Assembly: GCA_949298295.1 (NCBI GenBank)
Contig: CASFWS010000010.1
Span: forward strand, 1 to 17,707
Origin: an uncultured Bacillota bacterium
GTDB lineage: Bacteria; Bacillota_I; Bacilli_A; RFN20; CAG-826
Length of the DNA stretch: 17,707 nucleotides
Direction: 5' to 3'
How positions within the stretch are numbered: position 1 is the first letter of the stretch; each line of letters starts with the position of its first letter. The notes below the pieces were generated by a model. It had not been told where the DNA came from. It saw nothing but the letters and a program-made list of their open reading frames with translations, and did not search any database. Both the position numbers and the translations under genes were made by a program. This document shows, piece by piece, positions 6,685 through 12,831 of this stretch.

Positions 6685-6727
6685 GCAAAGAAAAGCGCGA
6701 AAGCGCCTTTTGAGGACGCTTCCGCGC
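6685..6727 (-). terminator. T-box-controlled terminator before thrS
   Basis: On the minus strand GCGCGGAAGCG pairs with CGCTTTCGCGC (11 bp with one G-U), extended inside by CCT/AGG, then TTTTCTTT. It overlaps the 3' part of the T-box antiterminator, the usual mutually exclusive arrangement. Confidence 0.9.
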
Positions 6728-6866
6728 GGTACCACCTCATTTCAAGCCATCCGGCTTGCCCTTTCCCTGCATAACGCGCTCGGGCGGCGCTTCCCTTGTT
6801 TCGGGAAGAGGCTCCGGAGTGGTACCCCCTTGCCTATCGGCAGGGAGGCGTGTCTCCTTCATCGCC
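6685..6866 (-). promoter_or_regulatory. T-box riboswitch (tRNA-Thr) upstream of thrS
   Basis: A leader RNA that reads tRNA-Thr charging. The minus strand carries the T-box core AATGAGGTGGTACCGCG (6725-6741), whose UGGU would bind an ACCA acceptor end. Just before it is Stem III, CAAGCC-GGAT-GGCTTG (6743-6758). After it are antiterminator partner GCGTCCTC and the competing terminator. A middle hairpin has arms CTTCCC/GGGAAG (6790-6808). The only Stem I I can draw is 42 bases (6816-6857): lower pairs GGAG/CTCC, a specifier loop with Thr codon ACC (6821-6823), an upper helix with one mismatch, and a GATA loop. That lacks the usual distal recognition module. T-box identity is firm; the Stem I model is tentative. 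Confidence 0.9.
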
Positions 6867-6872
6867 GAGTAT

Positions 6873-6900
6873 AGGATAGCCCCTTCCTTTTCCCTGTCAA
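6873..6900 (-). promoter_or_regulatory. Promoter of thrS and its T-box leader
   Basis: Minus-strand -35 TTGACA (6895-6900) with -10 TATCCT (6873-6878) at a 16-base spacing. A better -10 match TATACT (6868-6873) is present but 21 bases away. Start of transcription is near 6866. Confidence 0.7.
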
Positions 6901-6926
6901 TGGAAAGGCTTGCCTTGTTCTTAAAT

Positions 6927-6954
6927 AAGAAAAGCCGGGGAAAGCTTCCCCGGC
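6927..6954 (-). terminator. Terminator of the pfkA-pyk-ROK operon
   Basis: Minus-strand hairpin with nine-base arms GCCGGGGAA/TTCCCCGGC and a three-base loop, followed by TTTTCTT. It lies 15 bases after the ROK kinase stop, with the thrS promoter immediately beyond. Confidence 0.88.
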
Positions 6955-6969
6955 CGGTAGATAGGAACC

Positions 6970-7815
6970 CTATTTCCCTTCGGCCTTTTGCCAGGCGTAG
7001 GCCGCGGCCCCAAGGAGCCCGGCTTCCTCCCCGAGGGCGCATTTCTCGAGGCGGGCGGGGCGGGCCGCTTCCCGAAGATCATCGAGGAAGAGGGCGGCGC
7101 TTTTCATGACCCCGCCGGTCAAGACGAAGGCCTCGGGGGCGAAGGCCTCGTCCATCATCCGGAACCACTTCCCGAAGAGGGCGATCCAGTCGCGGTAGGT
7201 TTTGAGGGCCCTTTCGTCTTTTTCGGAGACGAGGCCGAAGAAGGCCCGGGCGCTATCGATCGTAAGCCCGTTGAGGTGAGCGAGCCGCCGGAGCCCCTCG
7301 CCCGAGCACAGGTGCTCGAACTCGTAGAGCTTGCCTTCATAAGGGAGGACCGAGTGCCCGGCCTCGTAGGAGGAGGAAACGAGGCGCCCGCCGCGGGCAA
7401 GGGCAGCCCCGACCCCGGTCGACACGGTCACGAACATGATGGAGGAAAGACTCTTCCAGGTCCCGATGTTGGCTTCCCCAAGGACGGCGGCCTCGGCGTC
7501 GTTGATGATGTAGGAGGGGCGTTCGAAGGTTTCCTCAAGGTAGGAGGCGATCGGTATCTCACTTACCCCGACGTTGGGGAGGGCGTAGACGTAGCCGTCG
7601 TGGCGGACCCGTCCCGGGACCCCGCCGGCAATGGCCTTGACTTCCTTTATTCCGTCTCCGAGGAGCTCGACGGTCGAGCGGATATTGGCCAGGAAGGCTT
7701 CTTTGTCCCCCCGGATGGTGGGGCGGATTTCCACCGCCTTGATGTTGTAATCGCGGTCGACGAGGGCGGCCCGGGTATTGGTTCCCCCGATGTCGAGGGC
7801 TAGGACGAGTTCCAT
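6970..7815 (-). CDS. ROK-family sugar kinase, probable glucokinase
   Basis: ATP-dependent phosphorylation of a hexose, by context most likely glucose to glucose-6-phosphate. The 281-residue protein has the ATP-binding DIGGTNTR (8-15), NDAEAAVLGE (105-114) with catalytic Asp106, the glycine-rich VTVSTGVGAAL (130-139), EAGH (151-154) and a second ATP-binding region LTGGV (232-236). The ROK zinc signature CxCGxxGCxE normally found shortly after EAGH is missing; instead there is EFEHLCSGEGLRR with one cysteine. It is about 30 residues shorter than typical glucokinases. Its start overlaps the pyk stop by one base (TGATG), so translation is coupled. Context supports glucose, but fructose, N-acetylmannosamine or another sugar cannot be excluded. 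Confidence 0.88.
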   Translation of the reverse strand: MELVLALDIGGTNTRAALVDRDYNIKAVEIRPTIRGDKEAFLANIRSTVELLGDGIKEVKAIAGGVPGRVRHDGYVYALPNVGVSEIPIASYLEETFERPSYIINDAEAAVLGEANIGTWKSLSSIMFVTVSTGVGAALARGGRLVSSSYEAGHSVLPYEGKLYEFEHLCSGEGLRRLAHLNGLTIDSARAFFGLVSEKDERALKTYRDWIALFGKWFRMMDEAFAPEAFVLTGGVMKSAALFLDDLREAARPARLEKCALGEEAGLLGAAAYAWQKAEGK

Positions 7816-9272
7816 CAGTCGAGATCCTTTATCGAGTTGACGTTGACGATGCGCATGAAGTTGGTGCGCCCGGCCCCGGTCGGGGTGCCGCCGGCGATGA
7901 TGATCGGGGTGCCCGGCTCGAGGCCGAGGTCGCGGGCGATCTTGAGGGCGAGGACTTCCATCTCCTCGATGAAGTCGGGCATCGTCGTCTTGATGAGGAC
8001 GCTATAGACTCCCCAAAGCCAGGCGCTTTCAAGGGCCGCCTTCCGGGAGCAAGTGACCGAGACAATCGGGCAACAGGGGCGGGATTTGCTGATCCTTTTG
8101 CTCGAATTCCCGGTCTGGGTGAAGTTGACGATGAGCTTGGCCCCGATGAGGAGGGCGGTGTTGGCGATCGAGTTGGCGATGGCGTCGTTGATCGTGTGCT
8201 CGGAGGTGTCGAAGGCCTGGCGGGAGAGTTCCTCGTAGGGGAGTTCCTCCTCCATCGCCCGGGCGATCTTGGCTTGCATCTCGACGGACTCGACCGGATA
8301 AAGCCCGGAGGCGCTTTCCCCGGAGAGCATCACGCAGTCGCTGCTCTCGTCGATAGCCGTCGCCACGTCGCTTACCTCGGCCCGGGTCGGGCGGGGGTGG
8401 GTCGTCATGGAGTCGAGCATCTGGGTAGCGGTGATGACCGGCTTCCCGAGCTTCCGGCACATCTTGATGATCCGGCGCTGGATGAGGGGGACTTGCTCGG
8501 CCGGGACCTCGTCCCCGAGGTCGCCGCGGGCGACCATGATCCCGTCGGATGCCCGGATGATGTCCTCGATTTTCTCAACCCCTTCCGGATTCTCGATCTT
8601 GGCGAAGACCGGGATATTCGGCTTCCCGTACTTCCCGAGGATAGCCTTGAGGTCGCGGATGTCCTCGGGCCGGCGGACGAAGGAGGCGAAGACGGCGTCG
8701 ACGTCGTGTTCGCAGCCGAACTTCAGGTCGCTTTCGTCCTGGGGGCTGATGAAAGGCATCGAAAGGCGGGTCGAGGGAGCGTTCATCCCCTTCTGGTCCT
8801 TGATGTAGTGGTTGTTCCGGGCCTCGACGAGGATTTCGCGGCGGCTTTCGTCCTTAGCGACGACGACCATCTCGAGGTTCCCGTCGTCGATGAGGATGAG
8901 GTCCCCGGGCTTCACGTCGTCGTAAAGCCCTTCGTAGGTGCAATAGAAGCGCTCGGCATTGCCGACGCACTTCTTGCTCGTGATGCGCATCCTTTGGCCC
9001 TTCACGACGTCGACCTTGCCCTTTTCCATCATCCCGGTCCGGATTTCCGGCCCCTTGGTGTCGAGGGCGACCGGAAGGAGGATGCCGAGCTCTTTTTCGA
9101 GCTTCCGGGCGATGAGGAGCTTCTGGAGCTGCTCCTCGTGGGTGCCGTGGCTGAAGTTGAGGCGCATGACGTTCATGCCGGCCCGGTAGAGCCTAAGGAC
9201 CATCTCCTCGGTCTCCGAGGAGGGGCCGATCGTGCAGACGATCTTCGTCTTCTTGCTGACGTGGAGTTCCAT
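7815..9272 (-). CDS. pyk: Pyruvate kinase
   Basis: Transfers phosphate from phosphoenolpyruvate to ADP, the last step of glycolysis. The 485-residue product starts MELHVSKKTKIVCTIGPSS. It has RLNFSHG (37-43), DTKGPEIRT (71-79), FAKIENPEG (223-231) with Lys225 and Glu227 at the active site, ARGDLG (248-253) with metal-binding Asp251, and ATQMLDSM (282-289). Glu76, with Thr72 and Lys73 in the DTKGPE motif, is the pattern of potassium-dependent enzymes. It lacks the extra C-terminal phosphohistidine-like domain of Bacillus pyruvate kinase (585 residues). Start ATG 9272 has AGGGAAG just upstream; a longer frame to 9431 would run into pfkA. It lies 20 bases after pfkA and overlaps the sugar kinase gene by one base. 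Confidence 0.97.
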   Translation of the reverse strand: MELHVSKKTKIVCTIGPSSETEEMVLRLYRAGMNVMRLNFSHGTHEEQLQKLLIARKLEKELGILLPVALDTKGPEIRTGMMEKGKVDVVKGQRMRITSKKCVGNAERFYCTYEGLYDDVKPGDLILIDDGNLEMVVVAKDESRREILVEARNNHYIKDQKGMNAPSTRLSMPFISPQDESDLKFGCEHDVDAVFASFVRRPEDIRDLKAILGKYGKPNIPVFAKIENPEGVEKIEDIIRASDGIMVARGDLGDEVPAEQVPLIQRRIIKMCRKLGKPVITATQMLDSMTTHPRPTRAEVSDVATAIDESSDCVMLSGESASGLYPVESVEMQAKIARAMEEELPYEELSRQAFDTSEHTINDAIANSIANTALLIGAKLIVNFTQTGNSSKRISKSRPCCPIVSVTCSRKAALESAWLWGVYSVLIKTTMPDFIEEMEVLALKIARDLGLEPGTPIIIAGGTPTGAGRTNFMRIVNVNSIKDLD

Positions 9273-9292
9273 TCTTCCCTGTCCTTTTGGCC

Positions 9293-10258
9293 TTACTTCA
9301 GGATGTCGATATCCCGGAGCATCGAGACGTGCTTGTCGCGGGGGAGGGCCAAGGCCTCGTAGATGTCGTAGTCGACGAGGCGGTTGTTGATAAGGCCGAT
9401 GCAGATGCCGCCCTTGCCTTCGAGGAGGCAATCGACGGCATAGGCGCCCATCCGGGCGGCGAGGACGCGGTCGAAGGCGCTCGGCGCCCCGCCCCGCTGG
9501 ACGTGGCCGAGGACGGTGGCCCGGGTTTCGAAGCCGGTGTTTTCCTGGACGCGCTTGGCGAATTCGTGGATGTCGGGGAAAAGCTTCTCGGAGACGACGA
9601 CGATGGCCCGCTTCTCGCTATCGTTTTCCTTCATCTTGCGGAGGGTATCGTAAATCTCCTCCTCGGGAATCGGGTGGTCGGGGGTAAGGACCATTTCCAC
9701 CCCTTCGGCGAGGCCGCTGAAGAGGGCGAGGTCCCCGCAGTGGTTGCCCATGACCTCGATGATCGAGCAGCGGCTGTGGCTCTCGGTCGTGTCGCGGATC
9801 TTGTCGATGCTCTCGACGATGGTATTAAGGCACGTATCGAAGCCGATGGTGTAGTCGGTTGAGGCGATGTCGTTATCGATGGTTCCCGGAAGGCCGACGC
9901 AGTTGATGCCCATCTCGGTCAGCTTCTTGGCCCCCATGTAGGAGCCGTCGCCGCCGATGACAACGAGGGCTTCGATGCCGTGCTTCCGGAGTTGTTCGAC
10001 GCCCTTTTGGCGGGTTTCGGGCTCCTTGAATTCGGGAAGGCGGGCCGTCTTGAGGATGGTGCCGCCGCGGTTGACGATGTCGCTGACCGACTTGCGGTTC
10101 ATCTTCTCGATGTTGCCCTCCACGAGGCCGCGATAGCCGTCGTGGATCCCGTAGACCTCGAGGCCGAAGGAAAGCCCCGCCCGGACGACGGCCCGGATGG
10201 CGCAGTTCATGCCCGGGGAATCGCCGCCCGAAGTCAGAATGCCGAGTCTTTTGATCAT
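9293..10258 (-). CDS. pfkA: ATP-dependent 6-phosphofructokinase
   Basis: Converts fructose-6-phosphate and ATP to fructose-1,6-bisphosphate. At 321 residues it has the bacterial PfkA length (319-320). Motifs: GGDSPGMN (11-18), IGGDGSYMGA (101-110), PGTIDND (124-130) with catalytic Asp128, MGNHCGD (170-176), and HVQRGGAPSAFDR (252-264). Gly105 in GGDGS and Gly125 in PGTIDND mark the ATP-using rather than the pyrophosphate-using type (which has Asp and Lys there). ATG 10258 is preceded by AAAGGA; an upstream in-frame start at 10297 lies inside the -10 box and is rejected. First gene of pfkA-pyk-sugar kinase, with a good promoter carrying an inverted repeat. Confidence 0.98.
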   Translation of the reverse strand: MIKRLGILTSGGDSPGMNCAIRAVVRAGLSFGLEVYGIHDGYRGLVEGNIEKMNRKSVSDIVNRGGTILKTARLPEFKEPETRQKGVEQLRKHGIEALVVIGGDGSYMGAKKLTEMGINCVGLPGTIDNDIASTDYTIGFDTCLNTIVESIDKIRDTTESHSRCSIIEVMGNHCGDLALFSGLAEGVEMVLTPDHPIPEEEIYDTLRKMKENDSEKRAIVVVSEKLFPDIHEFAKRVQENTGFETRATVLGHVQRGGAPSAFDRVLAARMGAYAVDCLLEGKGGICIGLINNRLVDYDIYEALALPRDKHVSMLRDIDILK

Positions 10259-10296
10259 AGAGGAGTCCTTTCTCCCAAAAGGGAAGTTCCGCGTCA

Positions 10297-10324
10297 ATTA
10301 TAGTTGCCTCCTTATCCTTGTTAA
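10297..10324 (-). promoter_or_regulatory. Promoter of pfkA-pyk-sugar kinase operon
   Basis: Minus-strand -35 TTAACA (10319-10324) and consensus -10 TATAAT (10297-10302) with a 16-base spacer. Transcription should begin near 10290, leaving a short leader of about 30 bases. Confidence 0.82.
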
Positions 10325-10330
10325 AGGATA
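10313..10330. promoter_or_regulatory. Inverted repeat over the pfkA -35 box, operator candidate
   Basis: TATCCTT-GTTA-AAGGATA: exact 7-bp arms with a four-base centre, covering the -35 element of the glycolytic operon promoter. The position suits a dimeric repressor. The regulator is not identifiable from the window. Confidence 0.5.
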
Positions 10331-10370
10331 GTCGCGGGAGCGGACTCTCCTAAAAAGGCTTCGCTCCGTC

Positions 10371-10376
10371 TAAAAT
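10371..10376 (+). promoter_or_regulatory. Possible -10 box for dnaB
   Basis: TAAAAT ends seven bases before the dnaB ATG. No convincing -35 sits 16-18 bases upstream. If used, the transcript would start at or next to the ATG. A G-rich AGGGG lies between the box and ATG. Confidence 0.4.
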
Positions 10377-10383
10377 AGGGGCG

Positions 10384-11676
10384 ATGAAAGAACTCAATGC
10401 CAGCGACTTTTTCCTCGTGAGCCTCGAGAGCGGCCTCGAGCCGAACCTCGACCTCCTTTTCGACCTTTACCTCCCGATGGTGGGAAGCAAGGCCCTCGGC
10501 CTCTACGTTACCCTTCTCCGCCTCCGGGACGAGGGGGCCAATAGCTTCGGCGACCTCACTGCTCTCTCCGGTCTCTCGATCGGGGAAATCGACGGTTCCC
10601 TCTCCCCCCTTGAGGCCATCGGCCTTCTTTCGAGCAGCCGGAAGAAGGAGGAAGGCTGCTATTCCTACCGCTTCCTCCTCCACCATCCAAGCGACCCCCG
10701 TTCCTTCTTCACGAGTCCCTTGCTGGCCGGAACACTCAAGCGCTTTGCCCCGAAGGGCTACTTCGAGAGGATGAAGGAACGCTACGTCAAGGAATTCCCC
10801 CTCGAAAGCGGCTACCTCGACGTCGGTGAAAGCTATCTTTCCTATTTCCGCCCGGAGGGAAGCGAGCAGGAATACCTCGCCTCGATCCGCCAGGACGATA
10901 AGCGAAGGAGCTCGATCAAGACCGGCTTCGACTGGAACCTCTTCCTTTCGACCCTCCAGGGGTTCGATCCCCGCTACGGCTCGGTCCGCTGGAATGCCCA
11001 AGCCAAGCGGAAAATCGAGGGCTACGCCACCCTCTACGGATACAAGGAGGAAGCGATGGCCGGACTTTTCGACGCCCGTTATGACTTCGCTGCCCCTCTC
11101 GGGAAGCGGATCGACTGGAAGAGCCTTGGAAACGACCTCGAGAAGGCCATCAAGACGAAGGGTCTCCTCAAGGAAGCCCCGAAGGCCCGGGCCATCCGGG
11201 ACCGAAGCGACCTCACCGAGCAGTTCTTCGAGCGGGCCAAGAGCCTCCCGCCCCGCGAGTTCCTCTCCTATCTCCAGAACGGGAACCGGGTGGCCGAGCC
11301 CGACCTCCGGCTGCTCGAGAAGATCACGGCCGAGATGGGCTTAAGCGGCGAGGTGGCCAATGGCCTCGTCCAATACGTCCTTTCGACCCACGACAATACT
11401 CTTCCCTCAAGCCTCGTCGAGAAGCTTGCTGGTTCCCTTGTCCGCTCGGGGATAACGACCGTCGAGGATGCCATGGATTACCTCTACCGGACCGGCGGGA
11501 GGAAAAAGAAAACCGAAGGCGGCGGCGGTGCCGCGGTTCCCTCTACTGTCCTTCCAAGCGAGGGCGAAGAGGCGGAGGAAACGGCTCCCGAAACCCCCTC
11601 CGAAAAGCCCCTGAGCCCGGAAGAGGAGGAAAGGAAGAGGTATTTCGAGGACTTCATGAGGTCCACTTTTGATTGA
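10384..11676 (+). CDS. dnaB: Replication initiation protein DnaB (DnaD/DnaB family, primosome)
   Basis: Firmicutes-type DnaB, not the helicase of that name in E. coli. In Bacillus it works after DnaA and DnaD to bring the DnaI-bound replicative helicase to DNA at the origin and at restart sites. The 430-residue product has a winged-helix N-terminal DDBH1-like region (about 1-200) and a C-terminal DDBH2-like helical region (about 275-368, including RAKSLPPREFLSYLQNG). A glycine-rich, acidic/proline tail (about 378-420) follows, ending in a basic-aromatic helix. Sequence similarity in this family is weak, so the call rests on domain pattern, length (472 in Bacillus) and the immediately following dnaI. 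The ATG 10384 start comes right after an A/T-rich box and AGGGG. Confidence 0.85.
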   Translation: MKELNASDFFLVSLESGLEPNLDLLFDLYLPMVGSKALGLYVTLLRLRDEGANSFGDLTALSGLSIGEIDGSLSPLEAIGLLSSSRKKEEGCYSYRFLLHHPSDPRSFFTSPLLAGTLKRFAPKGYFERMKERYVKEFPLESGYLDVGESYLSYFRPEGSEQEYLASIRQDDKRRSSIKTGFDWNLFLSTLQGFDPRYGSVRWNAQAKRKIEGYATLYGYKEEAMAGLFDARYDFAAPLGKRIDWKSLGNDLEKAIKTKGLLKEAPKARAIRDRSDLTEQFFERAKSLPPREFLSYLQNGNRVAEPDLRLLEKITAEMGLSGEVANGLVQYVLSTHDNTLPSSLVEKLAGSLVRSGITTVEDAMDYLYRTGGRKKKTEGGGGAAVPSTVLPSEGEEAEETAPETPSEKPLSPEEEERKRYFEDFMRSTFD

Positions 11677-11678
11677 TT

Positions 11679-12572
11679 ATGAAGAATTTATCGAAGGAAA
11701 TAGAAACGCTCCGCTCGAGCAAAAACAGCCACGCCTTCCTCGACGAGATGTGGGCCTACAAGCCTTTTGCCCGCAAAATGCAGGAACTTGACGTCTCCTA
11801 CGAGGAAAGCCGGGAACAGCTCCCGATGCTTTCGCGCTTCTACGAAAGCATGAAGTATTGCGACGCTTCCTGCCCGGGGCTTGAGGCCTGCGACTCCCCG
11901 ATGCCCCATTACGTCTGCCTTCTTTCGCGGAACGACCTTGGCCAGCTCGAGCTCGCGACTGGCCCCTGCCCCCTCTTTGCCAAGGCCGAGGCGATAAGAA
12001 GCAACATGATCTTCCACGACGTCCCCGACGAGTGGCTGCAGTCCAACGAGCAACCGAGCATCCGCTCGAAGGAACTTTTCCTTACGGCCGGTCGGATCAT
12101 CAGCCCGGAAACGAAGAAGAAGTGGGTCTTGGTCAACGGGGATCCCGGAAGCGGGAAAAGCTACGTCTCCTTCCTCGTCGCCAAGTTCCTCGCGGCTCCG
12201 CCCTTTAACCAGACGGTAGCTTTCATTGACGTCCGAAAGCGGTTCGATGAACTGAAGGGCGAGGCCATCAAGGACCGTTTTAGCTTCGACCGCGACATGA
12301 AGAAGCTTACGGACGTCGACATCCTCTTCCTTGACTCCTTCGGGGACGAATACAAAAACGACTACACCCGGGACCAGGTTCTGATGCCGCTTCTTTCCGC
12401 CCGCTCGAATCGGAAGGCCCCGACCTTCTTCCTCTCCTCCTTTACCATAGAGGAGATCCGCCAGCTCTATGCCACTTCGATGAATGCCAAGATATTGGCG
12501 AACAAACTCGCGAAGCTTATCGATAATAACCTGTTCAATCGCGTGGTGATATCTCAGCGTTTCGATATCTAA
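11679..12572 (+). CDS. dnaI: Primosomal protein DnaI, helicase loader (AAA+ ATPase)
   Basis: Loads the replicative helicase onto single-stranded DNA. The 297-residue product has a helicase-binding N-terminal domain with clustered cysteines (Cys61, 65, 71, 80, with Cys97 further on), consistent with the zinc site of Bacillus DnaI. An AAA+ domain follows with Walker A GDPGSGKS (154-161), Walker B DILFLD (214-219) and a sensor-1-like FFLSSF (250-255). The gene starts two bases after the dnaB stop, so coupling by reinitiation is likely; only a distant GAGG is present. A TTG at 11673, overlapping the dnaB stop, is an alternative start two codons longer. It ends this operon and is followed by a terminator. 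Confidence 0.95.
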   Translation: MKNLSKEIETLRSSKNSHAFLDEMWAYKPFARKMQELDVSYEESREQLPMLSRFYESMKYCDASCPGLEACDSPMPHYVCLLSRNDLGQLELATGPCPLFAKAEAIRSNMIFHDVPDEWLQSNEQPSIRSKELFLTAGRIISPETKKKWVLVNGDPGSGKSYVSFLVAKFLAAPPFNQTVAFIDVRKRFDELKGEAIKDRFSFDRDMKKLTDVDILFLDSFGDEYKNDYTRDQVLMPLLSARSNRKAPTFFLSSFTIEEIRQLYATSMNAKILANKLAKLIDNNLFNRVVISQRFDI

Positions 12573-12628
12573 TAACTATAGGCTAAATCTGTAGTTAATA
12601 GTTTTATTAGACATTGTCTGAGTCCACG

Positions 12629-12657
12629 GCAGCCTCTGAAAGGGGCTGCTTTGTTTT
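12629..12657 (+). terminator. Terminator of dnaB-dnaI
   Basis: GCAGCCTCT pairs with AGGGGCTGC (nine pairs, one G-U) around a GAA loop, followed by TTTGTTTTT. Confidence 0.88.
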
Positions 12658-12771
12658 TCATTGGCCTTTCCGTCCTTCGCCTATTTGAAGGGCATATCTA
12701 GATTTCCTGGTCTAGCAATTCGTCTAGGCGGATATGTTGCCCATCGGCTTTCTTTCCAAGACGGATGCTAT

Positions 12772-12807
12772 AAGGAAAGGCGGCCTTTGGAGGCGGCCGC
12801 TTTCCTT
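12772..12807. terminator. Bidirectional terminator, mainly for dnaE-polA-mutM/coaE
   Basis: Arms AAGGAAAGGCGGCC (12772-12785) and GGCCGCTTTCCTT (12795-12807) pair with one bulged base. T-rich sequence follows on both strands. It lies 24 bases after the mutM-coaE stop on the minus strand. Confidence 0.75.
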
Positions 12808-12831
12808 TATTCCTTTGTTCGCCCTCTGTCT

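Larger units (their letters stand above)
12573..12831. other. Convergent intergenic region between dnaI and mutM-coaE
   Basis: About 260 bases with two terminators (12629-12657 and 12772-12807). The section between them has three TCTAG copies (12697, 12711, 12723) inside CATATC/GATATG arms (12693-12698 and 12731-12736). A 63-codon plus-strand frame (12661-12852) crosses the second terminator and enters the mutM-coaE gene; it is not believed. Confidence 0.6.

Noticed and set aside
6669..6740. N-terminal extension of ThrRS
   Set aside because: It would translate part of the T-box antiterminator and terminator; AGGAGG at 6677-6682 supports the start at 6668.
8196..9362. Long plus-strand open frame (388 codons) opposite pyk
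   Set aside because: Antisense shadow of a high-GC gene: it is low complexity, rich in Gly, Val, Glu and Asp, has no family features, and lies opposite a certain pyruvate kinase.
9273..9431. N-terminal extension of pyruvate kinase
   Set aside because: It overlaps the end of pfkA and is rich in Arg and Pro without family similarity.
12693..12736. Three TCTAG copies within CATATC/GATATG arms
   Set aside because: Unequal spacing (14 and 12 bases) and very short units; easily chance. No array of repeats and spacers, so not CRISPR.
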